Shown here: positions 8,392 to 16,443 of the stretch, piece by piece
How positions within the stretch are numbered: the stretch's first letter is position 1
How the letters are laid out: every line of letters begins with the position of its first letter
Origin: Candidatus Caldilinea saccharophila
GTDB lineage: Bacteria; Chloroflexota; Anaerolineae; Caldilineales; Caldilineaceae
Reading direction: 5' to 3'
Assembly: GCA_016710365.1 (NCBI GenBank)
Contig: JADJVW010000027.1
Span: forward strand, 44,405 to 108,404
DNA: 64,000 bases
Position numbers and translations under genes: made by a program
Notes under the pieces: model-generated
Database searches by the model: none
Told to the model about the DNA's origin: nothing
Seen by the model: only the letters and a program-made list of their open reading frames with translations

Positions 8392-9222
8392 ATGGCGCGG
8401 ATTTTGCGAATCGACGCGTATCAAAAACATCAGTTTGAAAATCCGCGCGCATTTGTCAAAGCTGCGCTATCCGCGTGCCATTGCGCTTTCTGGATAGCGA
8501 TAGTTGCTGTGATGTTGTTTGCGTCGCCCGTGGCCGCGCAGGAAGAGCATCGCGCGGGGCTGGTGATCGTCCACGGCGATGGCAGCGTGATGACACAGTG
8601 TGTGGCCTTTCCTGAACCCTCCATCACCGGCGCCGAGCTGCTGGCGCGCAGCGGGTTGGAGCTGACGGTGGAAGCGAGCGGCATGGGCGCCACCATCTGC
8701 CGCATTGATGACGAAGGGTGCGATTATCCACAGGACGCCTGCTTTTGCCAGTGTCAGAGCAGCCCGTGCATCTACTGGGCATACTGGCGATTGAACGACG
8801 GCGCCTGGGTGTACCGCAATGCCGGCTCCGGCAATTCGATGGTGCAACCTGGTGATGTCGAGGGCTGGCGCTGGGGACTGGGCACGGTCAAAAAGGCAGA
8901 ACCGCCGCCCATCGTTGCTTTCGAGGAGATCTGCGCCGAGGATGTGGCGGCGACGACGACGACTGTTGCCCCTACCGCTGTGCTGGCCGCGGCCAGCGAC
9001 CATGCGACATCTGCCGAAAGTACGGTAGCCGCCACGCGGACGGTGGCGGCTCCGACCGATTCATCAGCACAGACGGCCGCCGGCAACGCAAGCCTGCCGG
9101 CCGAGGCAACGTCCCTGCCCCCGCTCGCGGCGTTTGGCATTCTATTCGGCGTGCTCGTCGCCCTGCCGGTGAGCGCGTTCCTCATCGCCTGGCTGCGCGG
9201 CGCCGGCAGGGGGAAATCATGA
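8392..9222 (+). CDS. Membrane-anchored DUF4430 protein of the cobalamin operon
   Basis: A hydrophobic export segment (AFWIAIVAVMLFASPVAAQ) precedes one DUF4430 domain. Its signature matches the preceding protein: CRIDDEGCDYPQDACFC, IYWAYWRLNDGAWVY and GDVEGWRWG. A ~75-residue Ala/Thr-rich linker then leads to a C-terminal transmembrane helix (AAFGILFGVLVALPVSAFLIAWL) and a basic tail, so the domain is displayed outside the cell. The ATG at 8392 lies in repeat-like sequence rich in GCGCGAAT/AATCCGCG and the natural start may be further in. Its stop overlaps the next start by four bases (ATGA), indicating translational coupling to the ECF S-component. It may hand corrinoid from the secreted binder to the transporter (inference). 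Confidence 0.78.
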   Translation: MARILRIDAYQKHQFENPRAFVKAALSACHCAFWIAIVAVMLFASPVAAQEEHRAGLVIVHGDGSVMTQCVAFPEPSITGAELLARSGLELTVEASGMGATICRIDDEGCDYPQDACFCQCQSSPCIYWAYWRLNDGAWVYRNAGSGNSMVQPGDVEGWRWGLGTVKKAEPPPIVAFEEICAEDVAATTTTVAPTAVLAAASDHATSAESTVAATRTVAAPTDSSAQTAAGNASLPAEATSLPPLAAFGILFGVLVALPVSAFLIAWLRGAGRGKS

Positions 9223-10101
9223 GGAGCGCCACCACCGTCGTGACCTACACCTTGACGAGCCTGGTAGGCGTGATCGCGTTTCTCTATCCCTTCTGGCTGC
9301 CGCAGGTGGCGCGCGACGCTTCCGGCGATCTGGCGCACGCCGGCGACAGCGCGCTGATGGTGACGGTGCTGGTCGGCATCTGTTTTGCCGTGCTGCTGCT
9401 GGAAGTGCAACGCGAGGCGGTCGGCGCCAAGTCGATCGCACTGCTTGGCGTGCTGGTCGCCATCAACGCCACGCTGCGCTTTGTCGAAGTCGCGGTGCCG
9501 GGTCCGGGCGGCTTCAGCCCGATCTTTCCGCTGATCATCTTTGGCGGCTATATCTTTGGCGGCGGGTTTGGCTTTTTGCTGGGCGCGCTGACGTTGTTGG
9601 TGTCAGGGTTGGTGACAGGTGCGGTGGGGCCGTGGCTGCCTTACCAGATGTTCACGGCCGGCTGGATCGGCCTGAGCGCGCCACTCTGTCGCCCCATCGT
9701 GCGGGCGCTCGGCGGCTCGCGCACGCCCCGCACCTCACGCACCTCACGCACCAACGTCGAGGTCTGGGTGCTGGCTTTGTTTGCCGGTTACTGGGGACTG
9801 CTCTTCGGCGCGATCATGAACCTCTGGTTCTGGCCCTTTGCCGTCGGCCCGGCGCAGATGCATTGGGTTCCCGGTTGGCGTTTGGGAGACGGTGCAGCGC
9901 TATCTGGTCTTCTACGTCGTGACTTCGTTGGGGTGGGATCTGGCGCGGGCGGTCGGGAATTTTGTGTTGGTGGCCTTTGCCGGCGCCGCCATCTTGCGCG
10001 TGCTGCGACGCTTCCACGTGCGCTTTGCCTTCTCCTATGCGCCGGCGCCGCTTGCACCAGGCCCGATCCAGGCTGCGGAGGCTGAGTGGACAACCGGTTG
10101 A
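9219..10101 (+). CDS. ECF transporter S component, predicted cobalamin-specific (CbrT-like), one frameshift
   Basis: An integral membrane protein with about six hydrophobic segments, for example VVTYTLTSLVGVIAFLYPF, SALMVTVLVGICFAVLLL and IFPLIIFGGYIFGGGFGFLLGALTLLVSG. The last shows the Gly-rich helix typical of S components. The frame breaks near 9865-9885 and resumes as WETVQRYLVFYVVTSLGWDLARAVGNFVLV, ending at 10,101. A short tandem insertion near 9717-9755 adds the hydrophilic stretch RTPRTSRTSRTN. Riboswitch control and the adjacent adenosyltransferase point to cobalamin, in line with the predicted CbrTUV group of ECF transporters. Specificity is inferred from context, since S components diverge widely. 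Confidence 0.78.
9717..9755 (+). repeat. Tandem CTCACGCAC-type repeat inside the S-component gene
   Basis: Reiterated CGCACxxC/CTCACGCAC units encode an in-frame hydrophilic loop rich in Arg-Thr-Ser. The length keeps the frame, so the repeat appears tolerated inside the protein. Confidence 0.6.
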
Positions 10102-10114
10102 ACGCGCAGGAAGC

Positions 10115-10145
10115 AGAAACCGAGTTTTGAAAGAGCTCGGTTTCT
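10115..10145. repeat. AGAAACCGAG hairpin between the ECF S and T genes
   Basis: A perfect 10-bp inverted repeat (10,115-10,124 and 10,136-10,145) sits in the short gap between the S-component stop and the T-component start. No T-run follows, so it is unlikely to be a terminator. It may tune expression or be a mobile palindrome. Confidence 0.7.
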
Positions 10146-10151
10146 TGAGGG

Positions 10152-11180
10152 ATGGTTTCTTGAACACCGCCCGCTGCATTCGCTGGCCTGGGCGCTATGG
10201 ATCGCGGCAATCGTGGTGATCCTGACGCTGACGCGCAACCCATTCTACCTGGCGCTTGTGATCGGCGCCGTTGCGGTGGTGCGTTGGCGCTGTGCGCCGG
10301 TCGCGCTGGAAAACAACGGGCAGCAGGCCATGCTGCTGTCGCCGCTGCGCTTCGGGTTGATCGTGGTGACGACCGCGGCGCTCTTCAACATGGCGATGGT
10401 GCATGTGGGCACGACGGTGTTGTTTGTCTTGCCCACGTGGATTCCGCTGCTCGGCGGCGCCTGGACGCTGGAGGCGCTCGTCTACGGCGCGCTCAACGGC
10501 GTGGCCCTGGCGGGGCTGTTCGCCAGCTTCACGGTGATCAACCGCGTCGTGCCGGTGCGGTCGCTGTTGCGATTGACCCCGCGCGCTTACTATCCGGTGG
10601 CCGTAGTGGTGTCGATTGCCGTGACCTTTGTGCCGACGACGCTGCAACAGATTCAGCAGATTCGGGAAGCACAGGCAGTGCGCGGACATCGGCTGCGGGG
10701 GGTGCGCAGTTGGCTGCCACTGGTCGTGCCGCTGCTGGAGGGCGGCATGGAGCGCTCGCTGCAACTGGCCGAGGCGATGGTGGCGCGCGGTTTTGCCAGC
10801 GGCGCCGACGCTCAGGCGCGCTGGCCGCAGATGCTGGTGCTGGCTGGCTTTGCCAGCATCGTCGCCGGCTGGCTGATGCGTTGATCTGGCGGCAGCCAAT
10901 AGGGGGCGGTGTGCTGCTGGCCGCCGGCGGCGCGGCGCTGCTGCTCGGGCTGTGGCGCGCGGGGCGCAGCCATCCGCATACGGTCTATCGGCCAGAACGC
11001 TGGCGCGGCTGGGATTGGGTGGTCGTGAGCGGTGCGGTGCTGGCGGCCGGCGTTTTTCTCCTGCCGATTTTCGCACGCGGCACAATTTTTTACTATCCGT
11101 ACCCAACGCTGAACTGGCCGGATTTCGACTGGCGCATCGGGTTGGCAACGCTGGGGCTGATCGCTCCGGCGATCGGATGA
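10152..11180 (+). CDS. ECF transporter T component (EcfT), frameshifts at both ends
   Basis: The core reads LHSLAWALWIAAIVVILTLTRN, a typical EcfT N-terminus, followed by four to five membrane helices. It has the cytoplasmic coupling helices with both Ala-Arg-Gly-type motifs (QAVRGHRLRG and AMVARGFASG) that dock on the ATPases. An ATG at 10,152 fits after a one-base correction near 10,160; without it no ATG is in frame. A second break near 10,880 leads into a C-terminal extension (GVLLAAGGAALLLGLW to FDWRIGLATLGLIAPAIG) ending at 11,180. The two indels compensate, giving about 342 residues. It forms the transmembrane scaffold between the S component and the fused ATPases. Confidence 0.82.
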
Positions 11181-11195
11181 GAGGAAACGAAATTG

Positions 11196-12858
11196 ATGAT
11201 CCAACTTGAGCATTTGACCTATACGTATCCAGGCGCGCGCTTGCCGGCCTTGAGCAATATCTCGCTCGACCTGCCCGAAGGACAGTTGATCCTGTTGATT
11301 GGGCCGTCGGGTGCGGGCAAATCAACGCTGTTGCGCTGCCTGAATGGATTGGTGCCGCACTTCAGCGGCGGCGCGCTGCTCGGCAACGTGCGCGTGAAAG
11401 GGCTGGATCCGGTCGCGGCCACGCCGCGCGTTCTCAGCCGGCATGTGGGCTTCGTCTTCCAGGACCCGGAGGCGCAATTTGTCACCGACCGCGTCGAGGA
11501 CGAGATCGCCTTTGCGCTGGAGAACGCCGCCATGCCGCCGCAGGAGATGCGCGTGCGCGTCGAGGAGACGCTGGATCTACTCGACCTGACGCCGCTGCGC
11601 GACCGTGCCCTCAAGCAACTTTCCGGCGGCGAGCGGCAGCGGGTGGCAATTGCCGCGGCGCTGGCCCTGCGCCCGTCGATCCTGGTGCTCGACGAGCCGA
11701 CCTCGCAGCTCGACCCGAAGTCCGCCGAGGACGTGCTCAATTCGCTGGTGCGGCTCAACAACGACCTGGGTCTGACGGTGATCCTGGCCGAGCACCGGCT
11801 GGAGCGCGTGCTGCCTTTCGTGGACAGCGTGATCTATCTGCCCGATGCCGGCGCAGGAAATGCCAGCCCGGTGATCTTCGACGACCCGCGCACGGTGATG
11901 CAGCACATCGACCTGACGCCGCCGCTGGTGTCGGTGAGTAAGGCGCTTGGCTGGCAGCCGTTGCCGCTGACAATCAAGGAGGGGCTGCGCTTCAGCCGTC
12001 CCTGGCTGGCCGACCATCGCAAACTGGCGGACGCACCACCGCGTCACCGGCGGCTGATCGCCCGCAGCGGTGCGCCGTATGTGGAGGCGCGCGGCGTCCA
12101 GGTGCGCTATGGGCGTCAGGAGGTGTTGCGCGGCGTCGATCTGGCGCTGTGGCCTGGCGAAATCGTGGTGATGATGGGGCGCAACGGCGCGGGCAAGACC
12201 ACGTTGCTGCGTTCATTGGTCGGCCTGCTGCGCCCGCAGGCAGGCTCGATCCGGGTGAATGGCAAGGACATCGCCAGCCGCGAGGTGGCGGACATCTGCC
12301 AGCAGGTTGGCTATCTTCCCCAGGACCCGAACACCCTCCTGTTTGCCGAAAGTGTGCGCGAGGAGTTGCTGGTCACGCTGCGCAATCATGGAATCTCCCA
12401 ATCTCCCAATCTCCAATCTTCCGTCTCCTCTCTCCTCTCCCGCCTGGGGCTGACCGACAAGGCGGACGCCTACCCGCGCGATCTGAGCGTGGGGGAGCGG
12501 CAGCGGGTGGCGCTGGCCACCATCACGGTGACGCGGCCGGGCGCGCTGCTGCTGGACGAGCCGACGCGGGCTGGATTATGCCGCCAAGCGCGCGTTGGAG
12601 CGGCTGCTGCACGAATGGCGCGACGATGGCATGGCGATCCTCGTCGTGACGCACGATGTCGAACTGGCCGCCGCGATTGCAGACCGCGTGGTGCTGATGA
12701 GCCAGGGCGAGGTGATCGCCGAAGGTGCGCCGGCCGAGGTGATGGCGACTTCGCCGCTCTTTGCGCCTCAAATCGCCAAGCTGTTCCCGGAAACTGGCTG
12801 GCTGACTGCCGAAGATGTTATAGAAGCAAAATTAGAAGCGAATCCAGGAGGGAAATAA
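11196..12858 (+). CDS. Fused double ECF ATPase (EcfA-EcfA'), one frameshift
   Basis: Two complete ABC ATPase domains lie in one chain. Domain 1 has Walker A GPSGAGKST, Q-loop VFQDPEAQF, signature LSGGERQR, Walker B SILVLDEPTSQLD and switch His in AEHRLE. Domain 2 (from about residue 285) has GRNGAGKTT, YLPQDPNTLLF, LSVGERQR, LLLDEPTR and VTHDVELA. Near 12,568 two bases are missing, and LDYAAKRALERLLHEW continues in the next frame to the stop at 12,858. Residues encoded by 12,394-12,435 (ISQSPNLQSSVSSLLS) derive from an AATCTCCC word repeat inserted in frame. The ATG at 11,196 is preceded by GAGGAAACG. It energises cobalamin uptake with the S and T components. Confidence 0.93.
12394..12435 (+). 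repeat. AATCTCCC word repeat inserted within the ECF ATPase gene
   Basis: GAATCTCCCAATCTCCCAATC plus TCC-rich continuation matches the AATCTC words of the intergenic palindrome at 16,333-16,438. It encodes an extra Ser/Pro/Gln loop between the Q-loop region and the helical domain of ATPase domain 2. Confidence 0.6.
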
Positions 12859-12859
12859 G

Positions 12860-13424
12860 ATGCCAAGGCTGACCAAAATTTACACCAAAAAGGGTGATCA
12901 GGGACAGACTTCGCTGGGCGGCGGGCAGCGCGTGCCCAAGGATCATCTGCGCGTGACCGCCTACGGCACGGTGGACGAGCTCAACTCGCAGATCGGCGTG
13001 GCGCTGGCTGTGGGAGTGTGCGAACAGTTGGCGACGGTGTTGTCCGAGGTGCAGAACGAGTTGTTCGATCTCGGTTCCGACCTGGCCTTTGTTGAGGAAG
13101 ATAAAGCTGCCTACAAGCTACCGCAGATCGAGGCGCGCCACATCGAGCGGCTGGAAGATCTGATCGACGAGATCACGGCCACCGTCGGCCCGCTGGAAAA
13201 CTTCATCCTGCCGGGCGGATCGCTGGGTTCGGCGCAGCTTCACATGGCGCGCACCATCTGCCGCCGCGCCGAGCGCGACGTGGCGACCCTCATGCGCGAA
13301 GAAAGCGTCGGCGCCCAACGTGCTCGCCTACCTCAACCGCCTCTCGGACGCGCTTTTTGTCATGGCGCGCTACGAGAATCTCATGCAGAACGAGGCGGAG
13401 CCGCTGTGGCGGCCGGGGGCGTGA
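12860..13424 (+). CDS. PduO-type cob(I)yrinic acid a,c-diamide adenosyltransferase, one frameshift
   Basis: The N-terminus MPRLTKIYTKKGDQGQTSLGG carries the PduO ATP-binding motif (TKxGDxGxTxL). Further hallmarks are VDELNSQIGVA, LPGGSLGSAQLHMARTICRRAERDV and, after correcting one extra base near 13,305, VGPNVLAYLNRLSDALFVMARYEN, the corrinoid-site helix. Corrected length is about 188 residues, normal for the family. It adenosylates imported corrinoid to adenosylcobalamin. The ATG lies one base after the ATPase stop, so it is the last gene of the riboswitch-controlled operon and also serves as strong support for the transporter's substrate. Confidence 0.93.
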
Positions 13425-13490
13425 AAAGAGTTTTAACGCAAAGACTCAACGGCGCAAAGACAAAGTCTTAAGGCAGGGCATGCGGTTGCG

Positions 13491-13913
13491 TCAGCGTTGA
13501 TCGCCGGGTTGCATGGACCAATCTTCCACCTGCAACCCGGCCACGCGGCTAAATTCGCGTGTGTTGTGGGTGACGAGAGCTACGTTCAGCGAGCGCGCAT
13601 GCGCGGCAATCAACGTGTCGTAGTGACCGATGGGGCGACCCTGGCGCGCCAGTTCACAGCGCAACTGCGCCGCCTCAACAGATTGCGCTTCTGTCCACTC
13701 CAGCACCTGAACATAGCGCAGGAAATATGTCAGGTTGGCCTGGTTCCGCTCTGGCATGGAAGAGTTGCACACCCCAAAGGCCAGCTCGCACCGCACAATC
13801 TCAGAAATGGCGACTTCGGTGGGATCGAGCGCCAGCAGCCGCACCCGCACCGCCGGCGGTTTGTTGTTAATGACGCCAATGCAAGCGTTGGTGTCCAACA
13901 TATAACGGATCAT
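13491..13913 (-). CDS. vapC: VapC-type PIN-domain toxin
   Basis: A 140-residue PIN ribonuclease. It starts MIRYMLDTNACIGVI with the first acidic residue (Asp7), then has the central acidic position in EIVRCELAFG and the C-terminal cluster GHYDTLIAAHARSLNVALVTHNTREFSRV with Asp and Asn/Thr residues of the active site. Family members cleave tRNA or rRNA. Its ATG overlaps the antitoxin stop by four bases, the usual coupling in vapBC. Confidence 0.93.
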   Translation of the reverse strand: MIRYMLDTNACIGVINNKPPAVRVRLLALDPTEVAISEIVRCELAFGVCNSSMPERNQANLTYFLRYVQVLEWTEAQSVEAAQLRCELARQGRPIGHYDTLIAAHARSLNVALVTHNTREFSRVAGLQVEDWSMQPGDQR

Positions 13914-14149
13914 GCCAGCGCGTCCCGCGGCGGATCGTCAACCACGCTGCCCGTCACGGCAAAATCGTCGCTAAAGCCGCTCAGCCCTTCAGTAAAGCCC
14001 TCCCAGGAGATCATGCGCGGCGTCAAAATCAAGCTGTCGCCTGCTCTGGTAATGAAGACCTCCGTGGTATCCAGCCGAAACTCACGCGGCAGACGAATGG
14101 CCTGGCTGTTCCCACTGGTAAAGACTTTTGCAATGGCTGGTTGTGTCAT
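13910..14149 (-). CDS. vapB: VapB-type AbrB-fold antitoxin
   Basis: A 79-residue protein starting MTQPAIAKVFTSGNSQAIRL, a SpoVT/AbrB swapped-hairpin DNA-binding domain (FTSGNSQAIRLPREF...ILTPR). The acidic C-terminal tail (DDPPRDAL) probably wraps the toxin. The start at 14,149 follows GGAGACA. The upstream palindrome at 14,164-14,183 is the likely autoregulatory site. Confidence 0.92.
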   Translation of the reverse strand: MTQPAIAKVFTSGNSQAIRLPREFRLDTTEVFITRAGDSLILTPRMISWEGFTEGLSGFSDDFAVTGSVVDDPPRDALA

Positions 14150-14163
14150 TGTCTCCTCCCTTT

Positions 14164-14183
14164 TGTATATACACAAGTATACA
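14164..14183 (-). promoter_or_regulatory. Candidate VapBC autoregulatory operator
   Basis: TGTATA (14,164-14,169) and TATACA (14,178-14,183) form an inverted repeat with an 8-base spacer, 15 bases upstream of the antitoxin start. The AT-rich site also offers a -10-like sequence. Binding by VapB/VapBC is inferred from family behaviour. Confidence 0.55.
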
Positions 14184-14220
14184 CGCTTTGCAGGTCGGAA
14201 ACAAGTAAGCAAGAGGGATG

Positions 14221-14334
14221 GGGTGCGTTTCAAGTTTTTGTTATGTCCCCGGCACTGGTCAGACGAAGCTCTACTTAACCAAGACCCCTTGACCAGTGCC
14301 GGGGACGTTCTCGCCAAAATTCTGGAACGCACCC
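14221..14334. repeat. Nested long inverted repeat (17-bp core inside 9-bp outer arms)
   Basis: The core arms 14,245-14,261 and 14,290-14,306 are perfectly complementary over 17 bp. Outer arms 14,221-14,229 (GGGTGCGTT) and 14,326-14,334 (AACGCACCC) are also perfect. The element occupies the gap between the antitoxin and the sugar permease, with a further CGCAAAG/CTTTGCG repeat at about 14,390-14,455. No gene is seen in 14,150-14,482. Confidence 0.85.
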
Positions 14335-14482
14335 AGAGGGATGTTACGGCGTTTGGAGACGTAGGGGAAAAGCTCTATCGCAGCGGCGCGGAGACGCAAA
14401 GAAGAAGGGACAGAAGCCTTTTTTTGCTGCCCTCCTCTTGCCTTTTCTTTGCGCCTTCTCCTCTACGTTAAAAAGCGATCCA

Positions 14483-15420
14483 CTACCCCTTCACCGCGCC
14501 CACGCGCAACCCCTGCATAAAATAGCGCTGGAACGCAAAGAAAAAGAGGATCATCGGGATCGACGCCAGCGCGGCGCCGGACATGAGCAGGCCGTAGTTG
14601 GTGCCAAACTCGCTGTTGTAGAGGTACGAGAGGCCGACCTGCAAGGTGAAGAGGTCGGGGTTCTGCAACACCACCAGCGGCCACAAGAACGCGTTCCAGT
14701 AGCGCTGGAAGGCGAAGATGGCCGTCACCGCCATCGCGGGCGCGGCCAGCGGCACGATCACGCGGGTAAAGGTCTTCCACTCCGACGCGCCATCCATGCG
14801 CGCGGCCTCCTCCAATTCCCTGGGCATCGTCTGGATATACTGCTTGAGCAGGAAGATGCCGATCACATCAGCCAGGCCCGGCAACAGCACGCCGGCAAAG
14901 GTGTTGATCAGCTTGAACTGCGTGATCATGAGGTAGAGCGGCACCAGCGTCACCTGACCCGGAATCATGAGCGCGGCCAGGATCATCCAGAAAAAGAGGT
15001 TCGAGCCCGGAAATTTGCGCTTGGCAAAGGCATAGCCGGCCATGGTGTCAAAGAGCACGTGAATCCCGGTGCTGATCAGCGCCAGCAGCAGCGTGTTGGT
15101 AAACCAGAGCAACATGCGCGGCATGCGGATGCCTTCCAGCCCGAGCACGCGCAGCCCGCCTGTGCCGCTGAGCTGGATCAGGTTGGTGATGTTGTCCAGC
15201 GTCGGGTGGGAGGGAATCAGTTCCGGCGGCAGCTTGACGGTGGCCGAAGCAGGCGTGATAGCCGTGACGAAGAGCCAGTAAAGCGGAAAAAGGCTCACAG
15301 CCGCAAACAGGATCAAAAGCAGCAGAATCACAATCTGCCAAAAGCGGTCGCTCCAGTGGCGTCCGGGCGCTGTGTGCGGGTGGGTGTGATCGGCGTTTCG
15401 ATGGCTTGTTCGGTCGTCAT
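14483..15420 (-). CDS. Carbohydrate ABC transporter permease (MalG family), frameshift near the N-terminus
   Basis: The body shows six membrane helices and the EAA loop EEAARMDGASEWKTFTRVIVPLAAP, which contacts the ATPase. The natural start is the ATG at 15,420 (MTTEQAIETPITPTRTQRP) with a GGAAGGG ribosome-binding site. The frame breaks near 15,355-15,365 where one base is missing, then continues RHWSDRFWQIVILLLLILFAAVSLFPLYW. Corrected length is about 312 residues. It ends the operon at 14,483. No ATPase is encoded nearby, so a shared MsmK-like ATPase is likely (inference). Confidence 0.9.
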
Positions 15421-15430
15421 CTGCCCTTCC

Positions 15431-16312
15431 CTAATATTCAACGTCAGTGCTCAGAAATCTGAACTGGATAAAGGAAAACGCTGCAATGATGGCAAAGAGC
15501 ACCAGGGCCTGCGCGCTGGCACGGCCAAAGTTGAAATCGCTGAACGCCGTCATGTAGATGAGCTGGACGATGGTCGTCGTGCGGTTGATCGGCCCGCCGC
15601 CGGTCATGATGTAGACGCGTTCGAAGACCTGGAAACCGGCGATGGTGTAGATGACCATCAGGTAGAGCGTCGTTGGCTTGAGCAACGGCACGGTGATGCG
15701 CCACCACTTCTGCACGGCATTGGCGCCCTCAACCTCGGCGGCTTCGTAGAGTTCGCGCGGGATCGAGCCGATGCTGGCCGAGTAGAGCACGACGCCCGTG
15801 CCCGGCACGATCAGGATCGTGCTGAGGATCAGGCTCCACAGCGCGATGTTGGGATCCTGCAGCCAGAGCACGCGCGGCAAGCCGACCACACTCAACAGCC
15901 AGTTGAAGAAGCCATATTCGGGCTGGAAAATGTAAATCCACACCAGCGAGATGACGATGATGCTGGTGACATAGGGCAGGTAAAACGCGCCGCGAAAGAG
16001 CGACTGTACGCGATTGGAGAAGGGCTGGAGCAGCGCGGCAATTGCCAGCGAACTGAGAATCCACGCGGCCACGACAAAGAACGCATAGACAAAGGTGTGC
16101 CACATGGAGTCCAGAAAGAGCTGGCTGCTAAAGACATCGACAAAGTTTTTCAGCCCGATCCATTCTGTCGAACGCAGGGTCACTTTCTGGAAGGCCAACA
16201 CCACCGCGCGCAGCACCGGATAGCCGATGAACAGGGAGAAGAGGATCATGCTCGGCGCGATGAAGAAATAACTCCATTTATAGCGATGCCAGAAGCGGGT
16301 GATGCGGGCCAT
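15431..16312 (-). CDS. Carbohydrate ABC transporter permease (MalF family)
   Basis: A 293-residue protein, MARITRFWHRYKWSYFFIAPSM, with six membrane helices and the EAA loop LYEAAEVEGANAVQKWWRITVPLLKP. It ends ten bases before the MalG-type start, and the two form the membrane channel of one importer. The conserved FIAPSMILFSLFIGYPV segment is characteristic of sugar permeases of the CUT1 group. Confidence 0.94.
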   Translation of the reverse strand: MARITRFWHRYKWSYFFIAPSMILFSLFIGYPVLRAVVLAFQKVTLRSTEWIGLKNFVDVFSSQLFLDSMWHTFVYAFFVVAAWILSSLAIAALLQPFSNRVQSLFRGAFYLPYVTSIIVISLVWIYIFQPEYGFFNWLLSVVGLPRVLWLQDPNIALWSLILSTILIVPGTGVVLYSASIGSIPRELYEAAEVEGANAVQKWWRITVPLLKPTTLYLMVIYTIAGFQVFERVYIMTGGGPINRTTTIVQLIYMTAFSDFNFGRASAQALVLFAIIAAFSFIQFRFLSTDVEY

Positions 16313-16332
16313 GGTGTGTGTTCTCCAGAGAA

Positions 16333-16438
16333 GGGATTGGGAGATTAAGAGATTGGAGATTAGGAGATCAGGAGATCAGGAGATTAAGAGATTGCAGCTT
16401 GCGAACGATCTTCAATCTCTTAATCTCCTGATCTCTCA
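16333..16438. repeat. GGAGATTA/TAATCTCC palindromic word repeat
   Basis: Reiterated GAGATTAAGAGATT and GGAGATCA words in the left half pair with CAATCTCTTAATCTCCTGATCTCTC in the right half. It fills the gap between the binding protein and permease genes, and could form a stable hairpin that lowers readthrough from the binding-protein gene. Confidence 0.75.
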
Positions 16439-16443
16439 GCCCT

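Noticed and set aside
14221..14334. Insertion sequence
   Set aside because: No transposase frame is present within or beside the inverted repeats.
14438..16348. 636-codon plus-strand open frame opposite the two sugar permeases
   Set aside because: The minus strand holds two clear ABC permeases with EAA loops here. The plus frame is His/Gln/Asp-rich and resembles an antisense shadow.
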